Shown here piece by piece: positions 44,336 to 50,882 of a stretch of DNA of 50,882 nt; position 1 is the first letter of the stretch, and each line of letters starts with the position of its first letter. The notes beneath the pieces were generated by a model, which made no database searches, was not told where the DNA came from, and saw nothing but the letters and a program-made list of their open reading frames with translations. Both the position numbers and the translations under genes were made by a program. Origin of the DNA: Bacteroidaceae bacterium. GTDB taxonomy: Bacteria > Bacteroidota > Bacteroidia > Bacteroidales > Bacteroidaceae. The stretch lies in assembly GCA_024398615.1 (NCBI GenBank), contig JAKSIU010000017.1, forward strand, positions 1-50,882, written 5' to 3'.

Positions 44336-45913
44336 TCATTTAACAATTACCTCGAGTGCGGTGTTCAACTGGCGTTCAATGCCATCGGGACCGATAGCAC
44401 GTACACGCTGGATGTAGAACCGGCGTCCGCGTCCGAGACTTTCTATGTTCTTCTTCTGACGGTTTGAGAATTTCGGCCCGTCGCTCAGTTCAGTGACCGC
44501 GTCACCGATGTTGCTGAAGAAGGTCGTTTCAAAACCGAGCACCTTGAATCCGATGTTCAGCAGGCCGTCATCGATAGCTGCTACTATGCCTCCGGATGAA
44601 ATGACAGTCTCTCTTGAAATTGGAGTTCCATCGCCACGGTAGCGCTGGGTGTTGCCGTTCTCATCCTTGTATTCGATGAATGGTTTCGGGTCTGGCAGCA
44701 TGCGTGTCTTGAACGTATATTGTCCCATGCTCTGACGTCGTCCGTCCTGATTGGCGGAAACAGCGATGACCACATCCTGATTGACATTGGAAGGGATGAC
44801 AATATAGCCGCTTCCGTTGGCTTTAATTGTGCCGTTGCCGTTCTGAATGGAGGCCGATATCATGTTGCTGGGTACACCCGGAACAGATATGCTGATGGGA
44901 TTCTCAATGCCGGCATACAGTACATTCATCATTGTGGCGCTTACTGTTGCGGCAGGTGGTACTACGGTATATTTCTGCGAGAAGTCGCGACGCAGTGTGC
45001 CGCTTGCAGTCTGCAGTTCAAGATAACCGTCAAGGGAATAATCGCCGGTCTTATTACACATGACCTCATACCATCCGTCTTCCGATTCAATCTGCTTGCC
45101 GTCAATGAAAATGGCAGGACGTGCTGTAGAGTCAACAGCCGCCATGATGATGCGGGCGCTGAACGGACTGCCCTGAACGACATTCTGGGTCGTTGGGATG
45201 ACGTATGCGTTGACTGCATTGACACGCAGGTCACCAACGTCAATGTTCTTTACCAGTGTATGAAGGACTTCTCCTTCAGCATAGCGGACATCATTCTGCA
45301 GTTTTGTGAGCAGGGTGATTGCAGCTGCCACTGGCATGTTCTCAAAGTTGTATTCCTGCCAGTTCTTGCCCAATGCACCTATCTTAAGCGGTACTTCAGT
45401 ACTGAAGTTGGCGCTGATGATTTCGCGCTGGGTCTCATCGGTAACCATAGTCAGGATATTGTTCCTGTATGAGTTGATGGCTTCAAACAGTTCCTGTCCC
45501 TTACCGCGTTTCGGCGAGAGCATGACCTGTGTGGCGGCTTCAAGGTCTTCGCGGTTATGGATGTCGTCAACATTGGCGTCCTTGCCGTCGGCCTCTATGG
45601 CTATGAGCTGTTTCAGCTGGTCGGCGAAATTGAAGAGCGAGTCGCTCATAGACTTCACTTCCATGGCTTTAGCATACCATTCACCCACCTTTTCGTGGTT
45701 CAGAGAGTCCTGTTGGGCAAATTCGCGCATCACTGCCTGGTTCTGCAGGGTGGCATTCGATGTGCTCTTGGACAGACTGTCCTCGACAATGGTGAATCCG
45801 TTCAGTACGTCCGATGATATATTCATGGCCAGCATTGCCAACAGGACAATGTACATGAGATTGATCATCTTCTGACGCGCCGATGGCGGTCTTTCATTCG
45901 TTTTCCTTTTCAT
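44336..45913 (-). CDS. porM: Type IX secretion protein PorM/GldM
   Basis: 525 residues. One N-terminal membrane helix (about 15-35, MINLMYIVLLAMLAMNISSDVL), then a long periplasmic region (GldM N-domain about 40-215, central and C-terminal beta domains to 525). PorM spans the periplasm and, with PorL, forms the energy-using motor. Overlaps porN start region by 4 bases (ATGA) if the 44339 start is used. Confidence 0.93.
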   Translation of the reverse strand: MKRKTNERPPSARQKMINLMYIVLLAMLAMNISSDVLNGFTIVEDSLSKSTSNATLQNQAVMREFAQQDSLNHEKVGEWYAKAMEVKSMSDSLFNFADQLKQLIAIEADGKDANVDDIHNREDLEAATQVMLSPKRGKGQELFEAINSYRNNILTMVTDETQREIISANFSTEVPLKIGALGKNWQEYNFENMPVAAAITLLTKLQNDVRYAEGEVLHTLVKNIDVGDLRVNAVNAYVIPTTQNVVQGSPFSARIIMAAVDSTARPAIFIDGKQIESEDGWYEVMCNKTGDYSLDGYLELQTASGTLRRDFSQKYTVVPPAATVSATMMNVLYAGIENPISISVPGVPSNMISASIQNGNGTIKANGSGYIVIPSNVNQDVVIAVSANQDGRRQSMGQYTFKTRMLPDPKPFIEYKDENGNTQRYRGDGTPISRETVISSGGIVAAIDDGLLNIGFKVLGFETTFFSNIGDAVTELSDGPKFSNRQKKNIESLGRGRRFYIQRVRAIGPDGIERQLNTALEVIVK

Positions 45914-45934
45914 TTCCTCAAATCTGAAGAATGA

Positions 45935-46612
45935 TTAGCTGTTTCCAAGTTGTGAATTCACTTTCATGGCACTTATCATGCGTGCATACAGACTGTTCAG
46001 TTCTTCAATCTGACGTACCATGGTGCCGGTCTGCTGGCTGGCATTGTCAAGGTTTTCCATCTGAGCGCTGGCACTCTTGAGATGCATCTCGTAGAAGGTG
46101 TTGATGCTTATCAGATTGCGGGTCAGTGTCTCCAGTTCCTCACTGCTCTGCTGCATTCTTTCGGCGTGCTTGAGCATGCTCTCCATGCTTTCCGCAAGCT
46201 TGCTTATCTGTGCACTGATGGATTCCATGTCAGTTCCGACACTTGAGAGGTCGGGAATGTTGAGGGCCGATGCCTTCAATGCAGGCTGAACGGCCTCAGT
46301 TGCTGCGGCTTGAACATCGGCAACCGGCGAACGCCTTGCCTTGTGTACCGGTTCCATGTCTTCATCGGCATCGGCATCACCGGGAATGTAAGGACGCTCG
46401 AAGCCTGAAATGAAGAAGACCAGAACTTCAGTACCCATTCCGATGAACAGCATAAGATTGGCACCTTTGATATGTGTGAGTTTGAAAAGTGCACCCAGAA
46501 TTACGATGGCGGCACCCCAACTGTATAGGTAGTTCAGCAGTATACGTCCTTTAGGAGTATCCAGATAGTCCTGAATCCTTGTCAACAGATTCTTTTTTTC
46601 AGTATTTTCCAT
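45935..46612 (-). CDS. porL: Type IX secretion protein PorL/GldL
   Basis: 225 residues. Two inner-membrane helices in LLNYLYSWGAAIVILGALFKLTHIKGANLMLFIGMGTEVLVFFISGF (about 23-70), which include the conserved charged residues expected of the proton-using PorL/M motor, followed by a helical cytosolic tail (about 120-220, coiled-coil with many Glu/Ser). It lies 21 bases before porM. Confidence 0.92.
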   Translation of the reverse strand: MENTEKKNLLTRIQDYLDTPKGRILLNYLYSWGAAIVILGALFKLTHIKGANLMLFIGMGTEVLVFFISGFERPYIPGDADADEDMEPVHKARRSPVADVQAAATEAVQPALKASALNIPDLSSVGTDMESISAQISKLAESMESMLKHAERMQQSSEELETLTRNLISINTFYEMHLKSASAQMENLDNASQQTGTMVRQIEELNSLYARMISAMKVNSQLGNS

Positions 46613-46656
46613 TGTCTTCTCTGTTTTGTCTTTGATTTATGTCCTGTTTGAACAGA

Positions 46657-48093
46657 TCAGCGGCCACGTTTTGTTGAGGCGGTGCCCATCTGGGTGCGTA
46701 CGCATCGGAATCCTATGAATGAGCGCTGTTCGTTCTGATATTCGTATGTACGCCAGGATGACTCGATGAATTTTTCGGGGTCTTTCCATGAACCTCCACG
46801 TATGACCTTACGTTTCATGTAATACGGGTCCTCGATGGCCGCATTGTAGTAGAGTTCCGGGTTCATGTCATTCATCTGCAGTATGCCGGCTTCGGTATAT
46901 ACTGTCGATGTCCATTCAGCCACATTTCCGGCCATGTCATACAGTCCGTTCGAGTTGGGCTTGTATGAACCGGTTCGTGTAGTGATCAGACTTCCGTCCT
47001 TTGTGTAGTTTCCGTTTTCTGGCTTGAAATTTGCATAATAGCAACCCTGGTCATCCTTGCTTCCATCCTTTTTCCATGGAAACAGATTGCCTTCTCTGCC
47101 TCTGGCCGCGAACTCCCATTCAACTTCTGTAGGCAGGCGGTATCGCTGTACGTATTTTGCCTGTGGGCCAAGTGCTGACAGGAGCAGTTCGGTACGCCAT
47201 GCGCAGAACGCATTTGCCTGTTCCCAACTGACGCCGACTACAGGATATTCGTTGTAGTTCGGATGATTGAAATATGCACGTGAATACGTTTCGTTGTTGG
47301 CGTTCGGAAAATCGTTGACCCAGCATGTGGTGTCAGGGAAAATGTTCACAATATAGGTGTTGACAAAGTCGAACAGGCTTGTCAGCTCACGTTCAATGGT
47401 CTGACGGACAATTACTCCATCTTCATTGATGTATGCAGTGTCTTTGGATATGATGACCGGTTCGTCCGATACGGTCTTGTCCGTGTCTTTGATCCTGTCT
47501 TCTGGATCCAGCCTGTTCTTACGCAGAGCGGCCTGATTGTAGTCATAGATTTCATAGCGGTAGTTGAGCTGCTTCACATCCAGCATGCGTTCACCGGTAA
47601 TGGGGTGAGTATAGTACATGCTTTCGATAGCCATCTGCTGGTCTTCGTTCGCTTTTTTCCATGGAATAGGCTTGGACCAGTTAAGGTGCGGCGTGATAGG
47701 ATCGCCATTGCTGTCTTCAGTAATCATGAATGACTCGTCGCCTCCATAAGCGGGATCGGCCAGACGTGTTCGGATGATTGAATCCCTTACCCATTCCACG
47801 AACTGGCGGTATTTGGCATTGGAAACCTCCTTTTCATCCATCCAGAATGATTCAACCGATATGTCTTTGCTTGGAACGCCTGAGCCCCACAGACTGTCGG
47901 ACTTCTCATCGCCTATTTTGAGTGAACCGCGTTTCACCAGCACCATGCCGTAAGGAACAGGTTCGCGCAGTTGTGCAGACTGGGCACCGGTCACTTCGCC
48001 GCCTGCAAGTGACGAATATCCGCTGCTCGTGCATGAAAGCATGAACAATGGAATCAGTGCCAGACAGGCAGAAACAATGTTCTTCAGTTTCAT
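46657..48093 (-). CDS. porK: Type IX secretion lipoprotein PorK/GldK
   Basis: 478 residues. Lipoprotein signal to Cys21 (FMLSC). The rest is an FGE/SUMF1-type domain (GMVLVKRGSLKIGD; SVESFWMDEKEVSNAKYRQFVEWV; VVGVSWEQANAFCAWR; RLPTEVEWEFAARG; GNVAEWTSTVY; VIRGGSWKDPEKFI), which in PorK is structural rather than catalytic. It forms the outer-membrane ring with PorN. It lies 13 bases after porP. Confidence 0.93.
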   Translation of the reverse strand: MKLKNIVSACLALIPLFMLSCTSSGYSSLAGGEVTGAQSAQLREPVPYGMVLVKRGSLKIGDEKSDSLWGSGVPSKDISVESFWMDEKEVSNAKYRQFVEWVRDSIIRTRLADPAYGGDESFMITEDSNGDPITPHLNWSKPIPWKKANEDQQMAIESMYYTHPITGERMLDVKQLNYRYEIYDYNQAALRKNRLDPEDRIKDTDKTVSDEPVIISKDTAYINEDGVIVRQTIERELTSLFDFVNTYIVNIFPDTTCWVNDFPNANNETYSRAYFNHPNYNEYPVVGVSWEQANAFCAWRTELLLSALGPQAKYVQRYRLPTEVEWEFAARGREGNLFPWKKDGSKDDQGCYYANFKPENGNYTKDGSLITTRTGSYKPNSNGLYDMAGNVAEWTSTVYTEAGILQMNDMNPELYYNAAIEDPYYMKRKVIRGGSWKDPEKFIESSWRTYEYQNEQRSFIGFRCVRTQMGTASTKRGR

Positions 48094-48106
48094 CGTATGG
48101 TCTTTT

Positions 48107-49057
48107 TTACAAATATCTTACACTTTTATGTGAATTTCTGCCTTTTTTGAAGAAATCCACTTCCTTTTTCCAGTTCAGAATAAGGTCATGGCTACCGTTC
48201 AGGTATCCGACCCCTCTTGTGAACAGTTCATATGCATATCCTACAGTCATGTTCCCGTATGTGCCGCCTAAAAGAACCGTCCACGAGATATCCGGGCTCC
48301 ACGTAAGTCCGCAATATAGATCGAACTTCTCATAGCTGTAGACCGCTCTCGCCTGGAAATCGGTCCTGAACGATTCAAGATCGCTGGCCAGCATGAAACA
48401 TGGCTGTATCGTGAATAACGGATTATTCGTCCTAATATTGTATCCACCATGAATATAATACATGCGCGCTATATCCATATACGTCTGTGCGGCATCGGGT
48501 TTCCCGAATTCGACATGTGGTGCGTTGAGGTGCTGGCATGACGCACCAAGGTAGAGCTCTCCGCACATGAAGAAAAGTCCTGCTGCAAGGTCTGCTGTCG
48601 TGCCCTTGTCCTTTCCGCTCGGGAAGGCGGGGTCTCCGCCGTCTTTGGCTCTGACTTCACTTCCGTCAAACTGTTGTGACATGACGCCTGCCTGAATGCC
48701 AAGATTCAGCCATGCTCTGCCGATACCTATTTTATATGCATAATCAATCGTCAGACGCTGCGATGAGAAAAGTCCGATGGATTCGTTGAATAGCGATGCG
48801 CTTGCTGAATGGTGCCCCATTCCGAATGGCAGGACAGAATTGGCCCCGGCATAGAGTGAACCGGGAGCATTGGTATAACCTGCCATCTGCATGGAGTACG
48901 ATGCAATGGCATTCAGCTTGGAATCACGGTTCATAGCTGCCGGATTGTAGAAATTTTCCATTTCCCTGAAGTGGGTGAAATGGACGTCATACTGGGCCTG
49001 GACACACGACAAGGCCCCTGCCAGCACGAACAGTATGGTAAAAGTCAGGCGTTTCAT
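48107..49057 (-). CDS. porP: PorP/SprF-family type IX secretion membrane protein
   Basis: 316 residues from the ATG at 49057 (ATG at 49066 is also possible). Signal peptide about 1-22. YDVHFTHFREMENFYNPAAMNRDSKLNAIASYSMQMAGY is the classical PorP/SprF start, followed by a barrel with aromatic strands. First gene of the porP-K-L-M-N cluster, the order known from Porphyromonas gingivalis. Divergent from rpsU; only about 126 bases separate the starts. Confidence 0.92.
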   Translation of the reverse strand: MKRLTFTILFVLAGALSCVQAQYDVHFTHFREMENFYNPAAMNRDSKLNAIASYSMQMAGYTNAPGSLYAGANSVLPFGMGHHSASASLFNESIGLFSSQRLTIDYAYKIGIGRAWLNLGIQAGVMSQQFDGSEVRAKDGGDPAFPSGKDKGTTADLAAGLFFMCGELYLGASCQHLNAPHVEFGKPDAAQTYMDIARMYYIHGGYNIRTNNPLFTIQPCFMLASDLESFRTDFQARAVYSYEKFDLYCGLTWSPDISWTVLLGGTYGNMTVGYAYELFTRGVGYLNGSHDLILNWKKEVDFFKKGRNSHKSVRYL

Positions 49058-49099
49058 TGCATTCACATGGCAAATAACGGCAAAATTTTTCCATTATTT

Positions 49100-49130
49100 T
49101 TGCTCTTCATGAAAAAATGTCTAATTTTGC
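49100..49130 (+). promoter_or_regulatory. Consensus promoter of rpsU
   Basis: TTG at 49100-49102, a 19-base spacer and TAATTTTGC at 49122-49130: a full Bacteroidetes consensus. Leader of about 47 bases to the ATG at 49184. No Shine-Dalgarno sequence is seen in it. Confidence 0.75.
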
Positions 49131-49183
49131 GCCGCTTATTTCATGCGGAAAAGTCAGAACTAAATAAAAATAAAGAACTTAAA

Positions 49184-49375
49184 ATGATCATTGTTCCTGT
49201 AAAAGAGGGTGAGAACATTGAACGCGCTCTCAAAAAATTCAAGAGAAAGTACGAAAAGACAGGTGTGGTTAAGGAACTTCGCCGTCGCCAGCAGTTTGAC
49301 AAGCCTTCAGAACTGAAGCGCCTCAAGATGGAGCACGCCATCTACGTACAGAAGTTGCAGCAGACCGAAGAGTAA
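49184..49375 (+). CDS. rpsU: Ribosomal protein bS21
   Basis: 63 residues, the normal length: MIIVPVKEGENIERALKKF, then a strongly basic stretch ending VQKLQQTEE. It is a 30S protein near the 3' end of 16S rRNA; in Bacteroidetes it helps hide the anti-Shine-Dalgarno sequence. The reading frame is open upstream to 48971, but the promoter at 49100-49130 and conserved N-terminus fix the start at 49184. It is followed by a strong terminator. Confidence 0.97.
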   Translation: MIIVPVKEGENIERALKKFKRKYEKTGVVKELRRRQQFDKPSELKRLKMEHAIYVQKLQQTEE

Positions 49376-49392
49376 AAAAAGCTCTTGCGGTA

Positions 49393-49424
49393 TTGCACCA
49401 TAGCAATTTCTTTTCTATATTCGT
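49393..49424 (+). promoter_or_regulatory. Weak candidate promoter of xerC
   Basis: TTG at 49393-49395, a 20-base spacer and TATATTCGT at 49416-49424 (two mismatches). If used, transcription would begin inside the terminator hairpin and omit its 5' arm. Confidence 0.22.
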
Positions 49425-49457
49425 CACTGAAACATTTCGGTGACGATTTTTTTTTTT
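49421..49457 (+). terminator. Intrinsic terminator after rpsU
   Basis: TCGTCACTGA (49421-49430), loop AACATT, TCGGTGACGA (49437-49446; one G-T pair), then an unbroken run of 11 T (49447-49457). It ends 5 bases before the xerC ATG at 49463. Confidence 0.85.
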
Positions 49458-49462
49458 GTGTG

Positions 49463-50350
49463 ATGTACATAAAGGAGTTTGCGGATTATCTGAAATATGA
49501 AAAGAACTGTTCGATACGTACTGTCGATAGCTATCTTTCTGATCTGGATCTCTTTGACCGTTTCCTGAAAACCCAGGAACAGTGTCTGGAAATTCAAACT
49601 GCAGGTCGTGACAATATCCGTAACTGGGTGGTTTCAATGATGGAGAACGGCGAGTCTTCAACCAGTGTCAACCGCCGGCTGAGTGCATTGAGAAGTTTCT
49701 ACAGGTATCTTATCAAGAAAGGCATACTGTCAGAATCTCCAGCCAGTCTGGTTCAGGGCCCCAAAAACGGCAAGCCCCTTCCGCATTTCGTGCGACAGTC
49801 CCAGATGGATGACATTCTGGATAACGGCCAGTTCGGTGAAGGTTTCAAGGCGGTCCGTGACAAAGCTGTCATATCGGTCTTTTATGAGGCAGGACTCAGA
49901 CTCGCGGAACTTATTGGCCTTGATATCGCTGATCTTGATTTTGGCCAGCGTACTATGCGGGTCACGGGAAAACGCGACAAACAGCGCATCATTCCGATGG
50001 GAGCAGAACTGGTCACCATACTCGAAGACTACATTTCCTTGAGGAACACGACTTTCCCGTCGGCAGGCCAGGCTTTGTTTCTCAGCACATCAGGTGAGAG
50101 GATTCCGCGTCACCAGGTTTACAGGATGGTGCGTGATGTCCTTTCCCGCTATTCCGATTCGGAAAAAAGAAGTCCTCATGTTCTGAGACACAGTTTCGCA
50201 ACCTCAATATTGAACAATGGAGGCGATTTGGGAGCGGTCAGGGATCTTCTTGGACATGAGAGCCTGTCCACTACGCAGATATATACTCATGCGACATTTG
50301 GAGAATTGAAGAATATTTACCAACAGGCCCATCCACGGGGCGATAAATAG
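49463..50350 (+). CDS. xerC: Tyrosine recombinase XerC-like
   Basis: 295 residues from the ATG at 49463 (upstream frame to 49385 runs through the terminator). N-terminal core-binding domain about 1-95. Catalytic residues: Arg146 (GLRLAEL), Lys170, His239 and Arg242 (PHVLRHSFATSIL), His265 (LGHESL) and Tyr274 (TQIYTH). Its position between rpsU and hpf is the usual one for Bacteroidales XerC. Partner of the XerD-like protein at 29824 at dif. Confidence 0.92.
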   Translation: MYIKEFADYLKYEKNCSIRTVDSYLSDLDLFDRFLKTQEQCLEIQTAGRDNIRNWVVSMMENGESSTSVNRRLSALRSFYRYLIKKGILSESPASLVQGPKNGKPLPHFVRQSQMDDILDNGQFGEGFKAVRDKAVISVFYEAGLRLAELIGLDIADLDFGQRTMRVTGKRDKQRIIPMGAELVTILEDYISLRNTTFPSAGQALFLSTSGERIPRHQVYRMVRDVLSRYSDSEKRSPHVLRHSFATSILNNGGDLGAVRDLLGHESLSTTQIYTHATFGELKNIYQQAHPRGDK

Positions 50351-50359
50351 ATCATTATT

Positions 50360-50659
50360 ATGGAAACAAAGATTCAAGCATTGCATTTCGGTGCAACTGA
50401 ACAGCTTCAGGCGTTCATCCAGAAAAAGTGTGCAAAGTTGGAAAAGGTCTATGACCAGATTCAGACTGTTGATGTGGTGTTGAAGGTCGTCAAGCCGGAA
50501 ACAGCAATGAACAAGCAGGCATGCATTACGGTAAAGACCGCTAATGGAGAATTCTATGCAGACAAGACATGTGACACATTTGAACAGGCAGTTGATGACA
50601 GCCTGGTCGCTTTGACCAAGCAAGTGCAGAAAATGAAGGAAAAACTCCGTGATATTTAA
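50360..50659 (+). CDS. hpf: Short-form ribosome hibernation promoting factor
   Basis: 99 residues, matching the short HPF/YfiA (RaiA) form. KIQALHFGATEQLQAFIQKKCAKLEKVYD and DKTCDTFEQAVDDSLVALTKQVQKMKEK follow the beta-alpha-beta-beta-beta-alpha family pattern. It binds the 30S decoding region in resting cells. It starts 9 bases after xerC and is probably co-transcribed. Confidence 0.92.
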   Translation: METKIQALHFGATEQLQAFIQKKCAKLEKVYDQIQTVDVVLKVVKPETAMNKQACITVKTANGEFYADKTCDTFEQAVDDSLVALTKQVQKMKEKLRDI

Positions 50660-50676
50660 AAAATCTGTTCCATTTG

Positions 50677-50708
50677 TTTGTGAGAAAAAAAATATAAGGT
50701 ATCTTTGC
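50677..50708 (+). promoter_or_regulatory. Consensus promoter of the tRNA group
   Basis: TTTG at 50677-50680, a 19-base spacer and TATCTTTGC at 50700-50708, a perfect match. Transcription is expected from about 50714. Confidence 0.75.
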
Positions 50709-50737
50709 ACCCGCCTTTCAGTAAAAGAAGGGCGGGT
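50709..50737 (+). terminator. GC-rich hairpin between hpf and tRNA-Thr
   Basis: ACCCGCCTTTC (50709-50719) pairs with GAAGGGCGGGT (50727-50737) around a 7-base loop, followed by TCTTTGATTT. It is probably the hpf terminator, but it begins where the tRNA promoter ends, so a tRNA transcript would begin within it. Confidence 0.5.
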
Positions 50738-50750
50738 TCTTTGATTTATC

Positions 50751-50822
50751 GCCGCTATGGCTCAATGGTAGAGCAACGCACTTGTAATGCGTAGGTTGTT
50801 GGTTCGATTCCGACTAGCGGCT
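50751..50822 (+). tRNA. tRNA-Thr (anticodon UGU)
   Basis: 72 bases. Acceptor arms GCCGCTA and TAGCGGC pair fully, discriminator T, CCA not encoded. The anticodon stem ACGCA/TGCGT encloses the loop CTTGTAA, with anticodon TGT. The T loop is GTTCGATTC. Reads ACA and related Thr codons. Confidence 0.95.
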
Positions 50823-50827
50823 CTGAA

Positions 50828-50882
50828 GGGTGAATTCCAGAGTGGCCAAATGGGGCAGACTGTAAATCTGCTGTCTCTCGAC
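50828..50882 (+). tRNA. tRNA-Tyr (anticodon GUA), cut by the window end
   Basis: Begins GGGTGAATTCCAGAGTGGCC. The anticodon stem CAGA/TCTG with loop CTGTAAA gives anticodon GTA. The start of a long variable arm (CTGTCTCTCGAC) follows, as in type II tRNA-Tyr. The T arm and 3' acceptor strand lie beyond 50882. It is 5 bases after tRNA-Thr. Confidence 0.9.

Noticed and set aside
44720-45472. 250-residue open frame antisense to porM
   Set aside because: Shadow of the porM coding sequence; Cys- and Ile-rich with no domain pattern.

Overview
This window is a piece of a Bacteroidales chromosome (Bacteroidaceae/Prevotellaceae-like; I cannot name the species). Three things point there: repeated promoter boxes of the Bacteroidetes type (TTG, about 19 bases, TAnnTTTGC), a complete type IX secretion core (porP-K-L-M-N), and gene orders I know from that order, such as uppS-bamA-skp-murI and rpsU-xerC-hpf-tRNA-Thr-tRNA-Tyr. 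Starts are generally preceded by A-rich sequence rather than Shine-Dalgarno boxes, as usual in this phylum.

Layout. 1-4860: a secreted FISUMP-type protein, an NhaC-type antiporter, and a C10 (streptopain-like) secreted protease. 4875-12837: a sugar-nucleotide cluster: an FdtA/WxcM-like cupin, an ATP-grasp enzyme, a nucleotidyltransferase/GHMP-kinase fusion, an opposing fimbrillin-like lipoprotein, a DegT-type aminotransferase, GDP-mannose 4,6-dehydratase (gmd) and GDP-L-fucose synthase (fcl). The gmd product carries an N-terminal Cro/C1-type helix-turn-helix domain, in frame and with no separate ATG for the enzyme part. A matching palindrome lies inside its promoter and a second one in its own coding sequence. 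12954-16693: a FadL-like porin, an ABC exporter and a CxxC lipoprotein. 16711-19113: argH, an SRPBCC protein and pyrE. 19270-27293: DUF6242- and DUF6089-like envelope proteins, uppS, bamA, three tandem skp/ompH genes and murI. 27283-29532: a Lol-type permease, rbfA and an O-methyltransferase. 29574-29810: a 237-bp element with perfect 22-bp terminal inverted repeats (MITE-like). 29824-33682: xerD, a TPR/OmpA-like lipoprotein and dprA. 33779-38167: mdh, a gamma-carbonic-anhydrase-like protein, waaA and gltX. 38292-49057: a 7TM-HD phosphodiesterase, priA, a PorT-like barrel and porN-M-L-K-P. 49184-50882: rpsU, xerC, hpf, tRNA-Thr and a tRNA-Tyr cut by the window end.

Most of the window is housekeeping and envelope biogenesis: undecaprenyl phosphate synthesis, outer-membrane protein insertion, Skp chaperones, lipid A-Kdo assembly, T9SS, and amino acid and pyrimidine synthesis. 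The accessory part is 1-12.8 kb. The most original features are the HTH-GMD fusion with its candidate operators, the cupin/ATP-grasp/nucleotidyltransferase-GHMP module beside it, and the MITE-like element. No stretch longer than 300 bases lacks a gene or element; the longest, 1-251 and 29533-29823, are described below. All functions are read from the sequence and family knowledge; no database search was run.
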